DNA of 31,894 nt from an uncultured Oscillospiraceae bacterium (lineage in GTDB: Bacteria > Bacillota > Clostridia > Oscillospirales > Acutalibacteraceae): contig CAJUNQ010000004.1 of assembly GCA_910587835.1 (NCBI GenBank), forward strand, positions 1 through 31,894, read 5' to 3'. The position numbers and the translations under genes are program-made. Shown here piece after piece: positions 21,424 through 29,545 of this stretch (the stretch's first letter is position 1; each line of letters begins with the position of its first letter). The notes below the pieces were generated by a model that worked only from the letters and a program-made list of their open reading frames with translations, had not been told where the DNA came from and made no database searches.

Positions 21424-22422
21424 ATGAGCACAAAAATCGTGCCCGGCACAGGCGGCGACAGATATGTCCCCTATGAGGAGCGCACCGGCAACGAGTCCAT
21501 TGTCTACTTTACCCGGGACCTGTCTGCGGAAGGCCTGCGCAGAATCTACCAGCGGGTCAGCGGAGAAATGACCGGCAGGGTAGGGGTGAAGCTCCACACC
21601 GGCGAGCCCCATGGGCCCAACATTATCCCCCGTCCCTGGGTAGAGCATCTGATCAGAACCGAGCTGCCGGAGGCGGCGGTCATTGAGACCAACACCTACT
21701 ATCAAGGGGGCCGCTACACCACCGAGGCCCACCGGGAGGCCCTGAGGACCAACGGCTGGACCTTCTGCCCGGTGGACATTATTGACGCGGACGGGACCGT
21801 TATGCTGCCGGTAAAAAACGGCAAATGGTTCACAGAGATGTCTGTGGGCAAGGGCCTCACCGGCTACGACTCCATGCTGGCGTTGACTCACTTCAAGGGC
21901 CATACCAAGGGGGGCTTCGGCGGCTCCAATAAAAACATTGGCATTGGCTGCGCCGACGGGCGGGTGGGCAAGGGCATGATTCACACCACCCCCGGCTCTG
22001 CCGACATGTGGAACATTGGGGCAGAGGAGTTTATGGAGCGTATGACCGAGTCAACCAAGGCCTCTGTTGACTTTTTTGGCAGGCATACCGCCTATGTGAA
22101 TGTGATGCGCAACATGTCTGTCTCCTGCGACTGCGAGGGTGTGGGGGCTGAGCCGGTGGTCACCCCTAATATTGGCATCACGGCATCCGCCGACATTCTG
22201 GCAGTGGACCAGGCCTCGGTAGACCTGGTCTATGCCCTCAGCGAGAGCGACCGCCATGCTTTGGTGGAGCGCATGGAGACCCGCCACGGCCTGCGGCAGC
22301 TTACCTATATGAAGGAGCTGGGCATGGGTAATGACCGCTACCTTCTCATTGACATTGACAATGGCGATGCGGTGATTCTTCCCAAAGACGCGGTAAAGGG
22401 CGTAAAGCCCTTTGCGGGTTGA
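21424..22422 (+). CDS. DUF362 family protein
   Basis: A 332-aa soluble protein of the DUF362 family, whose function is not established. Motifs typical of the family are VGVKLHTGEPHGPNIIPRPW near residue 60, ALTHFKGHTKGGFGGSNKN at about 156-174 and NIGIGCADGRVGKG. It lacks the C-terminal 4Fe-4S ferredoxin domain seen in some relatives. ATG 21424 follows a GGCAGGGA site; upstream in-frame codons are in the promoter. It is a single-gene unit under a MerR-type promoter, suggesting induction by a specific stress or ligand. Confidence 0.9.
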   Translation: MSTKIVPGTGGDRYVPYEERTGNESIVYFTRDLSAEGLRRIYQRVSGEMTGRVGVKLHTGEPHGPNIIPRPWVEHLIRTELPEAAVIETNTYYQGGRYTTEAHREALRTNGWTFCPVDIIDADGTVMLPVKNGKWFTEMSVGKGLTGYDSMLALTHFKGHTKGGFGGSNKNIGIGCADGRVGKGMIHTTPGSADMWNIGAEEFMERMTESTKASVDFFGRHTAYVNVMRNMSVSCDCEGVGAEPVVTPNIGITASADILAVDQASVDLVYALSESDRHALVERMETRHGLRQLTYMKELGMGNDRYLLIDIDNGDAVILPKDAVKGVKPFAG

Positions 22423-22451
22423 GCCTCACAAGAGTAAATACGAATTATAAC

Positions 22452-22536
22452 CACCTGTCAAAGAGGTGACATGCACAAGGGTGGAAAGCCCATGCTACCG
22501 GCCAGCGTCTGAAAGCGCTGGCTTTCACATGCGTTC
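22452..22536. other. Structured hairpin cluster, IS200/IS605-end-like
   Basis: A CACCT/AGGTG hairpin (22452-22468) is followed by a two-tier structure: GTGGAAAGCC (22481-22490) with GGCTTTCAC (22520-22528, one bulge) enclosing CCAGCG/CGCTGG (22502-22521). It ends with TTCAA near 22534-22538. The GGTGGAAAGCCCATGC pattern and terminal TCAA resemble right ends (and guide-RNA scaffolds) of IS200/IS605 elements. No tnpA or tnpB is present, so it would be a remnant or a small non-autonomous element. Alternatively it is an unassigned structured RNA. Confidence 0.35.
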
Positions 22537-22724
22537 AACCCTATTGTCCTTACCACTTTTCTGCCCCAGATGTTTGCATTTCCACCTCGTATCTGATAGA
22601 GTATGCATGTCATTCATTTTGATGGCCTCCTTTTGTTGTCTCTCGCTGTTGCCACACCGTGTTCCTATTTTACACCAAAAGGAGTTCTTCTTTCTACATC
22701 ATCGACAGAAGCTTTCTTTTGAAC

Positions 22725-22749
22725 CACTCGCCTTGCGAGTGATTTTTGT
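22725..22749 (+). terminator. Rightward terminator
   Basis: CACTCG/CGAGTG with a 5-nt loop followed by ATTTTTGTT; oriented to stop transcripts from the DUF362 side. Confidence 0.65.
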
Positions 22750-22753
22750 TAAA

Positions 22754-22785
22754 CAAAAAGAGCCCGGACCTATGGTCCGGACTCC
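22754..22785 (-). terminator. Terminator of the ABC transporter operon
   Basis: On the minus strand AGTCCGGACC/GGTCCGGGCT with a 3-nt loop is followed by CTTTTTGTTT, just past the binding-protein stop. Confidence 0.9.
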
Positions 22786-22802
22786 TTTGACTATGGAATC
22801 AA

Positions 22803-24626
22803 TCAGCTCAGGTCCATGCCGTAAACCTCGCTGATGTGAGCGGGGTCGTAGGCGTCGAAGCCCTGGAGCTCAATGTTCTTGTCATACTGCTCCTGCCAGA
22901 TAGCCAGGATGCCGTCGATGTTGTTGCTCTCAACAGTCTGGACAGCCTCCTCCAGCAGCTTGTCGAACTCAGCCTCGTCCTTAGCCATCAGGATCTGGGG
23001 CAGGCGGACCTGCAGCTCATCCTGGATAGCCTTCAGCTGAATGCCTTCGTCGCTCTGGGGGTCGATGAGGTTGGTCAGGCCGGTGTTCTGGTCGGTGATG
23101 AACTTGGTGCCCTCATGGGGGTTCTCTCTGCTCTGAGAGAACAGATCGCTCTGGATAGAAACAACCCAGCTGCGCTTATCGGGATCCTGCTGAGCGTTAA
23201 CAGCAAACTTGATGCTATCCATCCAGTCAGAGGAAGCAGGCTGCGTCCACAGCCAAGCGCCGGCAGCGTTCATCTCGTCAGAGGTGATGTCGGCATAAGG
23301 CTTGGTCAGCTGGGGAATGCCGTTCTCGTCGATGCCTTCCCACAGACCGCCCTCCGGGCCGTAGCAAACCTCACGGGTACCCTCTTCGGAGATCAGGTAA
23401 GTAAACAGGTCGAAAATACGCTGGGGACGCTTTGCGCTGGTGGTGATAACGTTAACGTTCCAGCCCACAGTGCCATTCTCGTCGCCGTAGCAGACCTTAA
23501 CATCCTTGTTGGCCTTGGGCCACATGGGGAAGTCCTTGGTGATCTCGCTGTTGGGATCGCCCAAAACCTCGTAAGAAACCTCGCCGTTGGACTTCTCGCG
23601 GGTAATGCGGCGGAAGTTGTTGGAGTCGTCCTGAGAGAAGTCGTAGAACATCAGGGCGGGACGGCCGTTGGTCATCTTCTCCTCCCACATGGGGCCGTCG
23701 TCAGTGAACTCCTCAGAGGACCACAGGCCCTCGTTGTACCACTGATTAGCCATCTTCAGAGCCTCAACAAACAGGGGCTCGCGCACGCAGATCTCCAGCT
23801 TGCTGTTCTCCTGGGTGAAGTAGTTCTCAACCAGGTTGCGGGCGCCCAAAGAGCGGTAGAACTGCTGGTATACATAGAAGCCGTTGTTGGTGTTGGTGGT
23901 TGCAAAGGGAATGATGGACTGACCGGTGTAGGAGGTCAGGTTCGCTTCCTTGACCTTTACACAGTAGTCATGCAGATCGTCCATGGTCTCCAGCTTGGGA
24001 GAGCCGACTTTCTTATAGGTATCTGTGTTGATGATCCAGCCGTAGTTGCCGCCGGTGGCCACAGCGCCCTCGCCGCGGGGCCAGTTGGGGATGCCGTACA
24101 GCTTGCCGTCGACCTTCTGGAGCTCTTTGGCGATCTCGGCCACGTCAGTCTCGAAGGAGCAGCCGGGATACATGAACTGCTCGATCTCCTGCAGAGCGCC
24201 GGCACGGGCCACGCTGTTCAGCACGCGGCCGCGGTCCAGAATCATGGAGTCGGGCAGGTCGCCGCCGGTCAGCATGATGTTCAGCTTGGAGTCGGGGTCA
24301 GCGTCGGGCATGGAGAACTCCACGTCCACGTTGAACTTGTCGGCCCAATACGCGGAGACAGCGTCACCGCCCCACTCCTTCAGCTGAGCCCAGTCATAGT
24401 ACCAGTAGCAGGTGAAAGCATAGTGCTCGCTGGTATCGTCGGGACCAGCAGAGACATTGCTGGGCTCGCCTTCGTCCTCGCCGGCAGAGCTGGCGTCGCC
24501 GCTCTCGGTGCTGGCGGTGGAGCTGTTGCCGCCGCTGCTGGAGCTGTTGCCGCTGTCGCCGCAAGCCGCAAACACGCTTACGACCAGGGCAAGAGCCAGC
24601 AACAGGGCCAAAATTCTCTTGCTCAT
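22803..24626 (-). CDS. ABC sugar transporter substrate-binding lipoprotein
   Basis: A 607-aa family-1 extracellular solute-binding protein of the large LplA type. The signal peptide ends FAAC with lipidated Cys22, followed by a ~45-residue Ser/Gly/Glu linker typical of Firmicutes lipoproteins. The mature part has the usual opening (FTCYWYYDW, FNVDVEFSMPDADPDSKLNIML) and GIPNWPRG. ATG 24626 follows AGGAGGA by 8 nt; the open frame upstream has no site. It is last in the operon after the two permeases. The substrate is probably a complex oligosaccharide, judged from the family only. Confidence 0.93.
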   Translation of the reverse strand: MSKRILALLLALALVVSVFAACGDSGNSSSSGGNSSTASTESGDASSAGEDEGEPSNVSAGPDDTSEHYAFTCYWYYDWAQLKEWGGDAVSAYWADKFNVDVEFSMPDADPDSKLNIMLTGGDLPDSMILDRGRVLNSVARAGALQEIEQFMYPGCSFETDVAEIAKELQKVDGKLYGIPNWPRGEGAVATGGNYGWIINTDTYKKVGSPKLETMDDLHDYCVKVKEANLTSYTGQSIIPFATTNTNNGFYVYQQFYRSLGARNLVENYFTQENSKLEICVREPLFVEALKMANQWYNEGLWSSEEFTDDGPMWEEKMTNGRPALMFYDFSQDDSNNFRRITREKSNGEVSYEVLGDPNSEITKDFPMWPKANKDVKVCYGDENGTVGWNVNVITTSAKRPQRIFDLFTYLISEEGTREVCYGPEGGLWEGIDENGIPQLTKPYADITSDEMNAAGAWLWTQPASSDWMDSIKFAVNAQQDPDKRSWVVSIQSDLFSQSRENPHEGTKFITDQNTGLTNLIDPQSDEGIQLKAIQDELQVRLPQILMAKDEAEFDKLLEEAVQTVESNNIDGILAIWQEQYDKNIELQGFDAYDPAHISEVYGMDLS

Positions 24627-24728
24627 TGTTTTCGTCCTCCTAAGACAAAAATTATTTTCATTCAGGCTGGCGGACAGCCCACTGCCGTCCGCCGCCCGGA
24701 ATGACATAGTGAATCCTGCGCTCCCCTA

Positions 24729-25664
24729 TCAGCCCTTGATGGAGCCGATCATGATGCCCTTGAGGAAGAACCTCTGCAGGAAGGGGTAGATGATAACGAT
24801 GGGCAGGATAGAAGTAATCATGGTGGCCATGGTAATAGAGCGCACATTGGTCTCTTTGCCCTTGGCTACGTTACCTATAGCAGCAGCACTAGCGCCGGAC
24901 GCAGCCATCTTTTCGGCAAAGGCGGCCTCGTTGATAATGCGCAGCAGCACAGAGGTCATGGGCTTCAGGTCCTGGTCGGTGATGTAGATGTTGGGCATAA
25001 ACCAGTCGTTCCAATGGAACACGCCGAAGTACAGGGCGATGGTGGCAATAATGGGGGTGGAGACGGGCCAATAGATTTTAAAGAAGATGGTGATGTAGTT
25101 GGCGCCGTCAATACGGGCGGACTCCTCCAGAGCGTCCGGCACAGACTGGAAATAGGAACGCATGAGGATCATATTCCAGATATTTACCAGGTTGGGGATG
25201 ATGTAAACCCAGAAGGTGTTGGCCAGGCCCAGGGTGCGGATGAGGAAGTAGGTGGGGATCAGGCCGCCGCCGAAGTACATGGGGATCAGGCAGAAGAAGG
25301 TGTAGAACTTTCTGCCTGCCAGGTTCTTACGGGAGAGGCCGAAAGCCAGAGCGCCGGTGACCACCAGGCCGGATGCGGCACCGAGGAAGGTACGGGCAAA
25401 GGTGATGCCATAGGCCTTCCAGATCATGGGGTTGGTGAACACCTGCTTGTAGTTGGCTGCGGTAGGCACACGGGGATAGACGGTGATGCCGCCCAGAATC
25501 GTGTCGTCCGCTTTGTTGAAGGAAATAGCAAGAGAGTTCAGGAAGGGGTACAGCGTGGTGATGAACACCGTGACCATAATGACCACCATGGCTATAATGA
25601 TGACATAGTCGCTGAACACCTTTTTGGATTTCATCTTATGTCTCGTTTCTTTTACACCTGTCAT
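24729..25664 (-). CDS. ABC transporter permease, LplC/YtcP type
   Basis: A 311-aa inner-membrane permease of the CUT1 (MalG-like) group. About six helices; the first is VIIIAMVVIMVTVFITTLYP. The EAA loop that contacts the ATPase is DALEESARIDGANYITIFFK. The C-terminus IYPFLQRFFLKGIMIGSIKG is typical of LplC. ATG 25664 follows AAAGGAGG by 10 nt; TTG 25688 and ATG 25634 are alternatives. It pairs with the upstream LplB-type permease. Confidence 0.94.
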   Translation of the reverse strand: MTGVKETRHKMKSKKVFSDYVIIIAMVVIMVTVFITTLYPFLNSLAISFNKADDTILGGITVYPRVPTAANYKQVFTNPMIWKAYGITFARTFLGAASGLVVTGALAFGLSRKNLAGRKFYTFFCLIPMYFGGGLIPTYFLIRTLGLANTFWVYIIPNLVNIWNMILMRSYFQSVPDALEESARIDGANYITIFFKIYWPVSTPIIATIALYFGVFHWNDWFMPNIYITDQDLKPMTSVLLRIINEAAFAEKMAASGASAAAIGNVAKGKETNVRSITMATMITSILPIVIIYPFLQRFFLKGIMIGSIKG

Positions 25665-25694
25665 AAGGCATAAGCCTCCTTTCTCCAATTATTA

Positions 25695-26648
25695 TCAGAA
25701 CAGGGCGTTTTCACCAGCCTTATCGGCAATAGTGTTGGCGCCAATCAGCAGCACAAAGTTGATCAGGGACTTGACCAGGCCTGCCGCAGTACCGAAGGAA
25801 GCGCGGTTCTCAGAGATACCTACCTTGAAGATGTAGGTGTCGATGACGTTGGCAGTCTCCTTCAGCATGGGGTTGCCCATCTGCTTGGTGAGCATCATGA
25901 TCTGGTCAAAGTTCTGGTTCAGAATGCCGCCCACGTTCATGATAAAGAGGAGAACGATGGTGGGCTTGATCGCCTTGATGGTGATATGCCACATCTTCTG
26001 GGCGCGGGTGGCGCCGTCGATATCGGCGGCCTCATACATCTCCGCGTCCACACCGGCCATGGCCGAGATAAAGATGATGGAGTTCCAGCCCAGCTCCTTC
26101 CAGATGTCGGAGACCAGGGCCAGGCCCCAGAACAGGTCGCCCCTGCCAAAGAAGTCGATGGGCTCCTTGAACAGGCCGGTGGCCAGCAGAATCTCATTGA
26201 CCGCGCCGCCGTCAACCTTCAGGAAGTCGAACAGCAGCGTGGCGCACACGGTCCAGGAAATGAAGTGGGGCAGGTAGCTGACCGTCTGGATGACCTTTTT
26301 GGTAAGGTCATGGTGCATCTCATTGAGGAACACCGCGAAAATAATGGGGCACACAAAGCCAATGGTGAGCTTCAGGCCGCTGATGGCCAGGGTGTTGCGC
26401 AGCACCATGGGCAGGTTCTTGTCTGTAAACAGCATAATGAACTGCTTGAAGCCCACCCACTCGCTCTGGCCGGGGAAATCGCCCAGGCGGTACTCCTGGA
26501 ACGCCATGACCAGACCGTAGATGGGTATGTAGCTGAACACGAACAGCAACAGGATGCCAGGGATCACCAGAATCTGCAGATCCCATTGCTCGATGGCCCG
26601 GGCAAAGAAATTCGCCTTCTTTCTCGGGGCGGTGCTTGGATTAGTCAA
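25695..26648 (-). CDS. ABC transporter permease, LplB/YteP type
   Basis: A 317-aa CUT1 permease with about six helices. It has the LplB-type start (DLQILVIPGILLLFVFSYIP), YGLVMAFQEYRLGD, and the EAA loop DAEMYEAADIDGATRAQKMWH. The TTG start at 26648 lies 9 nt after GGGAG; the nearby ATG is out of frame and soon stops. It is first in the operon. No ATPase gene is adjacent, as usual for this group, which borrows a shared MsmK-like ATPase. Confidence 0.94.
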   Translation of the reverse strand: MTNPSTAPRKKANFFARAIEQWDLQILVIPGILLLFVFSYIPIYGLVMAFQEYRLGDFPGQSEWVGFKQFIMLFTDKNLPMVLRNTLAISGLKLTIGFVCPIIFAVFLNEMHHDLTKKVIQTVSYLPHFISWTVCATLLFDFLKVDGGAVNEILLATGLFKEPIDFFGRGDLFWGLALVSDIWKELGWNSIIFISAMAGVDAEMYEAADIDGATRAQKMWHITIKAIKPTIVLLFIMNVGGILNQNFDQIMMLTKQMGNPMLKETANVIDTYIFKVGISENRASFGTAAGLVKSLINFVLLIGANTIADKAGENALF

Positions 26649-26884
26649 TGCTCATCACTCCCATTGGCTTTCCCTCTTGCAGGGAAAGCCATTTTTATTG
26701 CGGGGGGCATGCCCCCCAAAAAATTTTTTCGTGCCCGTGCGTATTGCGTATCAGTGACCTTGGCTATCCCTCCCCAGTTAAAGTGGAATTGCCGCCGGGA
26801 GCCCTCGGGGGCTGTCCGGCCAGGAGAGACCAGCCTCTCCAGGATAGCTATATAACAATTTTCACAGCTACACAGCTATCATCC
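26649..26884 (-). promoter_or_regulatory. Long structured leader of the ABC operon
   Basis: About 235 nt of leader separate the predicted start from the TTG codon. From 5' to 3' on the minus strand it can form GGAGAG/CTCTCC, a GCCGG..AGCCC/GGGCT..CCGGC double stem, the palindrome GGGGGGCATGCCCCCC (26702-26717) preceded by AAAAAATTTTTT, and a 10-bp GGCTTTCCCT/AGGGAAAGCC hairpin (26666-26690) right before the ribosome-binding site. It matches no riboswitch class I recognise. Confidence 0.55.
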
Positions 26885-26890
26885 ATGGCT

Positions 26891-26919
26891 ATAATACCAT
26901 ATCCCGCACGAAATTGCAA
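26891..26919 (-). promoter_or_regulatory. Sigma-A promoter of the ABC operon
   Basis: Minus strand -35 TTGCAA (26914-26919), 17-bp spacer, -10 TATTAT (26891-26896). Confidence 0.85.
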
Positions 26920-27055
26920 GCAAAATAAAAATTTTTTCTGAAAAAATTGTGAACTATGCTTGGAGCGAGCAAATAATGACTGAAAACCATAGGGCGGGCA
27001 GATTTTTTTTGCACTATCCGTCAGGGGAAAAATCGACAAATAATCCCGCAGACGC

Positions 27056-27084
27056 TTGCTATTTTCCCGCTTTTAGAGTATACT
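27056..27084 (+). promoter_or_regulatory. Sigma-A promoter of the tautomerase gene
   Basis: -35 TTGCTA (27056-27061), 17-bp spacer, -10 TATACT (27079-27084). Confidence 0.8.
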
Positions 27085-27121
27085 GCGTAATAGATTGTGA
27101 AACCAGAGAGGACGGATGGAC

Positions 27122-27445
27122 ATGCCCTTTATTGATGTAAAAGCCAGCTGCCCCATCACCCCCGAGCAGGAGGCCGGCCTGAAAACCCAGCTGGGCCAGG
27201 CCATTGCCATGCTGCCCGGCAAAACAGAGGAGAGCCTGATGCTGCGCTTTACCGGCCAGTGCCGCATGTGGCATGCCGGAGCGCAAAACGGGCCCATTGT
27301 TATGGTGGAGGCCGCCATCTATGGCAGCGCTCCCTCTCAGGCGGTCCAGTCCTTTGGCAGCTTTACTGTAAAGCTGCTGAAGGAGACGCTGGACGCCAGA
27401 ACGGTCTATTTCAATCTGAGGCAGAGCACCGATTGGGCCTGGTAG
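27122..27445 (+). CDS. Tautomerase/MIF-like protein
   Basis: A 107-aa protein that begins M-PFIDVKASCPIT, so processing would expose an N-terminal proline, the catalytic base of tautomerase-superfamily enzymes. The rest fits two beta-alpha-beta units (LMLRFTGQCRMWHAG, IVMVEAAIYGS, and TVYFNLRQSTDWAW) as in MIF/phenylpyruvate tautomerases. ATG 27122 is chosen because it places Pro second and lies 9 nt after AGAGGA. The natural substrate is unknown. It stands alone between the ABC operon and the purine genes. Confidence 0.82.
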   Translation: MPFIDVKASCPITPEQEAGLKTQLGQAIAMLPGKTEESLMLRFTGQCRMWHAGAQNGPIVMVEAAIYGSAPSQAVQSFGSFTVKLLKETLDARTVYFNLRQSTDWAW

Positions 27446-27550
27446 GCTTTGGCCCGCCAATGCCGCTATATACATTACCACAAACACAGCCTGGTGAACA
27501 GTTACAAAATTACTACAATTTCACAAGCCCCACTGTTTTCCCGTGGGAGC

Positions 27551-27576
27551 ACGGAGAAAGGATACTCCGTTTTATC
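27551..27576 (+). terminator. Attenuator-like hairpin before purE
   Basis: ACGGAG/CTCCGT with an 8-nt loop followed by TTTTAT, 18 nt before the purE start. A CCCAC/GTGGG stem precedes it. It could act as an attenuator; it does not look like a purine riboswitch. Confidence 0.4.
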
Positions 27577-27593
27577 AGAAAGGAATGTGCATT

Positions 27594-28091
27594 ATGCCAA
27601 ACAAGAAAATAGCCATTGTCATGGGCAGCGACAGCGACCTGCCCGCCGTTGCCCCGGCCAAAAAACGCCTGGAAAGCCTGGGCATTCCCCTGGAGGCCCA
27701 CATTATTTCTGCCCACCGCACCCCTGAGGCTGCGGCGGAGTTCTCGAAAAACGCCCGGAGCATGGGCTTTGGGGCCATCATCGCGGCGGCGGGCAAGGCC
27801 GCCCACCTGGCCGGGGCCCTGGCGGCCAACACCACCCTGCCGGTAATCGGCATTCCCATCAAGTCCTCTACCCTGGACGGGCTGGACGCTTTGCTCTCTA
27901 CAGTACAGATGCCCAGCGGCGTGCCTGTGGCCACTGTGGCCATTGACGGGGCTGACAACGCCGCCCTGCTGGCAGCGCAGATTCTGGCAGTGGAGGACGA
28001 GGCCCTGGCGGCAAAGCTGCAGCAGCTGAAGGAGGACATGAAGCAGGGCGCGCTTGACAAGGACGCCGCTTTACAGTCTCGGGACTGGTAA
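27594..28091 (+). CDS. purE: 5-(carboxyamino)imidazole ribonucleotide mutase PurE
   Basis: PurE converts N5-CAIR to CAIR in purine synthesis. The 165-aa class I enzyme has the conserved VMGSDSDLP (about 9-17), SAHRTPE with the catalytic His, AAGKAAHLAGALAANTTLPVIGIP and the STLDGLDALLSTVQMPSGVPV segment. ATG 27594 lies 9 nt after AAAGGA; ATG 27585 abuts that site. A class I enzyme would usually work with PurK; no purK is visible in this window. It begins a purine-gene region interrupted by an aminopeptidase. Confidence 0.96.
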   Translation: MPNKKIAIVMGSDSDLPAVAPAKKRLESLGIPLEAHIISAHRTPEAAAEFSKNARSMGFGAIIAAAGKAAHLAGALAANTTLPVIGIPIKSSTLDGLDALLSTVQMPSGVPVATVAIDGADNAALLAAQILAVEDEALAAKLQQLKEDMKQGALDKDAALQSRDW

Positions 28092-28296
28092 GGGGAACTC
28101 CTTTCCACCGGGAGGCTCCCTCCGGCGCCGGCGTCAGGCTAAGACTGCCAGGTAAGAACGGCGGCAAGACCCTTTGAACCGGGCCGGAGAGGAAGGAATG
28201 CCTCTACATTACTATTTATAGAATAAGCATAACAGCTTTTTGGATGGGACAAGCTGCCAGAAGTCAAAATAAACATATGGAAAGGACCCATGGAGC

Positions 28297-29526
28297 ATGA
28301 AAAAAACTATCATGAGGAAATACGCCAAGCTGGCTGTCCAGAAGGGCGTCAACCTGCACAAGGGCCAGGCCTGCGTCATCCAGGCCAGCGTCAGCGAGCA
28401 TGACTTTGCCGAAATGGTGGCCGAGGAGGCCTACCGGGCCGGGGCCAAATGGGTGCGGATGGAGTGGACGGACCAGGCCGTCACCCGGCTCCACTACCGG
28501 CACCAGACCGTCACCGAGCTTTGCAAGGTGGCGGACTGGACCGTGGAAAAGATGAAGTTCACCGCCAAGGAGCTGCCCTGCATGATCCATATCGCCTCCG
28601 CCGACCCGGACGGCTTGAAGGGCGTCGACCCCGGCAAAATGCAGAAGGCCATGATCGCCCAGAGCAAGGTGTTCAAGCCCATCCAGGACGAGATGGAGAA
28701 CAAGTACCAGTGGACCATTGTAGCAGTGCCCTCCAAGGCCTGGGCCAAAAAGGTCTTCCCCGGCGAGCGGACCAGCACTGCTGTGGAGAAGCTGTGGGAG
28801 GAAATCCTTCGGGCCGTGCGCATCACGGAGGACAATGACCCAGCGGCCGAGTGGGACCGGCACAACCAGACCCTGCGGGAGAAGTGTGAAAAGCTCAACG
28901 CCATGGACCTGGACTACCTGCACTATCAGGCCCCCAACGGCACGGACTTCAAATGCTGGCTCATTCCCGGGGGCACCTGGCACGGGGGCTGCGACACCCT
29001 GCCCAACGGCAAGGTCTACAACCCCAACATGCCCAGCGAGGAGGTCTTCACCTCTCCCCTGCGGGGCAAATGCGAGGGCACGGTGGTCTCTACCCTGCCC
29101 CTCTCCTACCAGGGCACGGTGATCGACAGCTTCTCCATGGACTTCAAGGACGGCAGGGCTGTGGCGGTCCACGCCAAGGAGCACCAGGACCTGCTGGAGA
29201 AGATGATCGCCATGGACGAGGGCGCGGCCATGCTGGGCGAGCTGGCTCTGGTGCCCCACGACTCCCCCATCTCCAACAGCGGGGTGCTGTTCTACAACAC
29301 CCTGTTCGACGAGAACGCCGCCTGCCACATCGCCATGGGCCGGGGCTTCAACGAGACCGTCCCCGGCTTTGCGGACATGAGCAAGGATGAGCTCAAGGAG
29401 AAGGGCATCAACGACTCCATGATCCATGTGGACTTTATGATCGGCTGCAAAGACCTGAACATCACAGGCTATACAAGAGACGGCAGAGAGGTCGCCATTT
29501 TCAGGGACGGCGGCTGGGCCATCTGA
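28297..29526 (+). CDS. M29 family aminopeptidase (AmpS/AmpT-like)
   Basis: A 409-aa metallo-aminopeptidase of clan M29 that removes N-terminal residues with Co/Zn. Metal-site motifs are visible in the C-terminal half: NMPSEEVFTSP, GAAMLGELALVPHDSPIS, FDENAACHIAMGRGF and DSMIHVDFMIG. Length matches the family (about 400-410). The start at 28297 has AAAGGA 10 nt upstream and a close GGAG. It stands 205 nt after purE, a gap with no clear promoter, and 19 nt before purM, so it is likely co-transcribed with purM and purN. Confidence 0.93.
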   Translation: MKKTIMRKYAKLAVQKGVNLHKGQACVIQASVSEHDFAEMVAEEAYRAGAKWVRMEWTDQAVTRLHYRHQTVTELCKVADWTVEKMKFTAKELPCMIHIASADPDGLKGVDPGKMQKAMIAQSKVFKPIQDEMENKYQWTIVAVPSKAWAKKVFPGERTSTAVEKLWEEILRAVRITEDNDPAAEWDRHNQTLREKCEKLNAMDLDYLHYQAPNGTDFKCWLIPGGTWHGGCDTLPNGKVYNPNMPSEEVFTSPLRGKCEGTVVSTLPLSYQGTVIDSFSMDFKDGRAVAVHAKEHQDLLEKMIAMDEGAAMLGELALVPHDSPISNSGVLFYNTLFDENAACHIAMGRGFNETVPGFADMSKDELKEKGINDSMIHVDFMIGCKDLNITGYTRDGREVAIFRDGGWAI

Positions 29527-29545
29527 CGGAACAGGAGGAGCAAAC

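Noticed and set aside
22423..22802. CRISPR array, suggested by three CATGC repeats near 22471-22532
   Set aside because: The repeats are only 5 bp and irregularly spaced, and no cas genes are present.
22466..22834. 122-aa plus-strand frame after the DUF362 gene
   Set aside because: It runs through two terminators and the hairpin cluster and has no protein-like pattern.
22836..24704. 622-codon plus-strand frame opposite the ABC binding protein
   Set aside because: Repetitive Val/Gly/Leu composition caused by biased codons on the other strand.
27446..27593. Purine riboswitch before purE
   Set aside because: The leader has hairpins but not the conserved three-way junction sequences of guanine/adenine or PRPP riboswitches.
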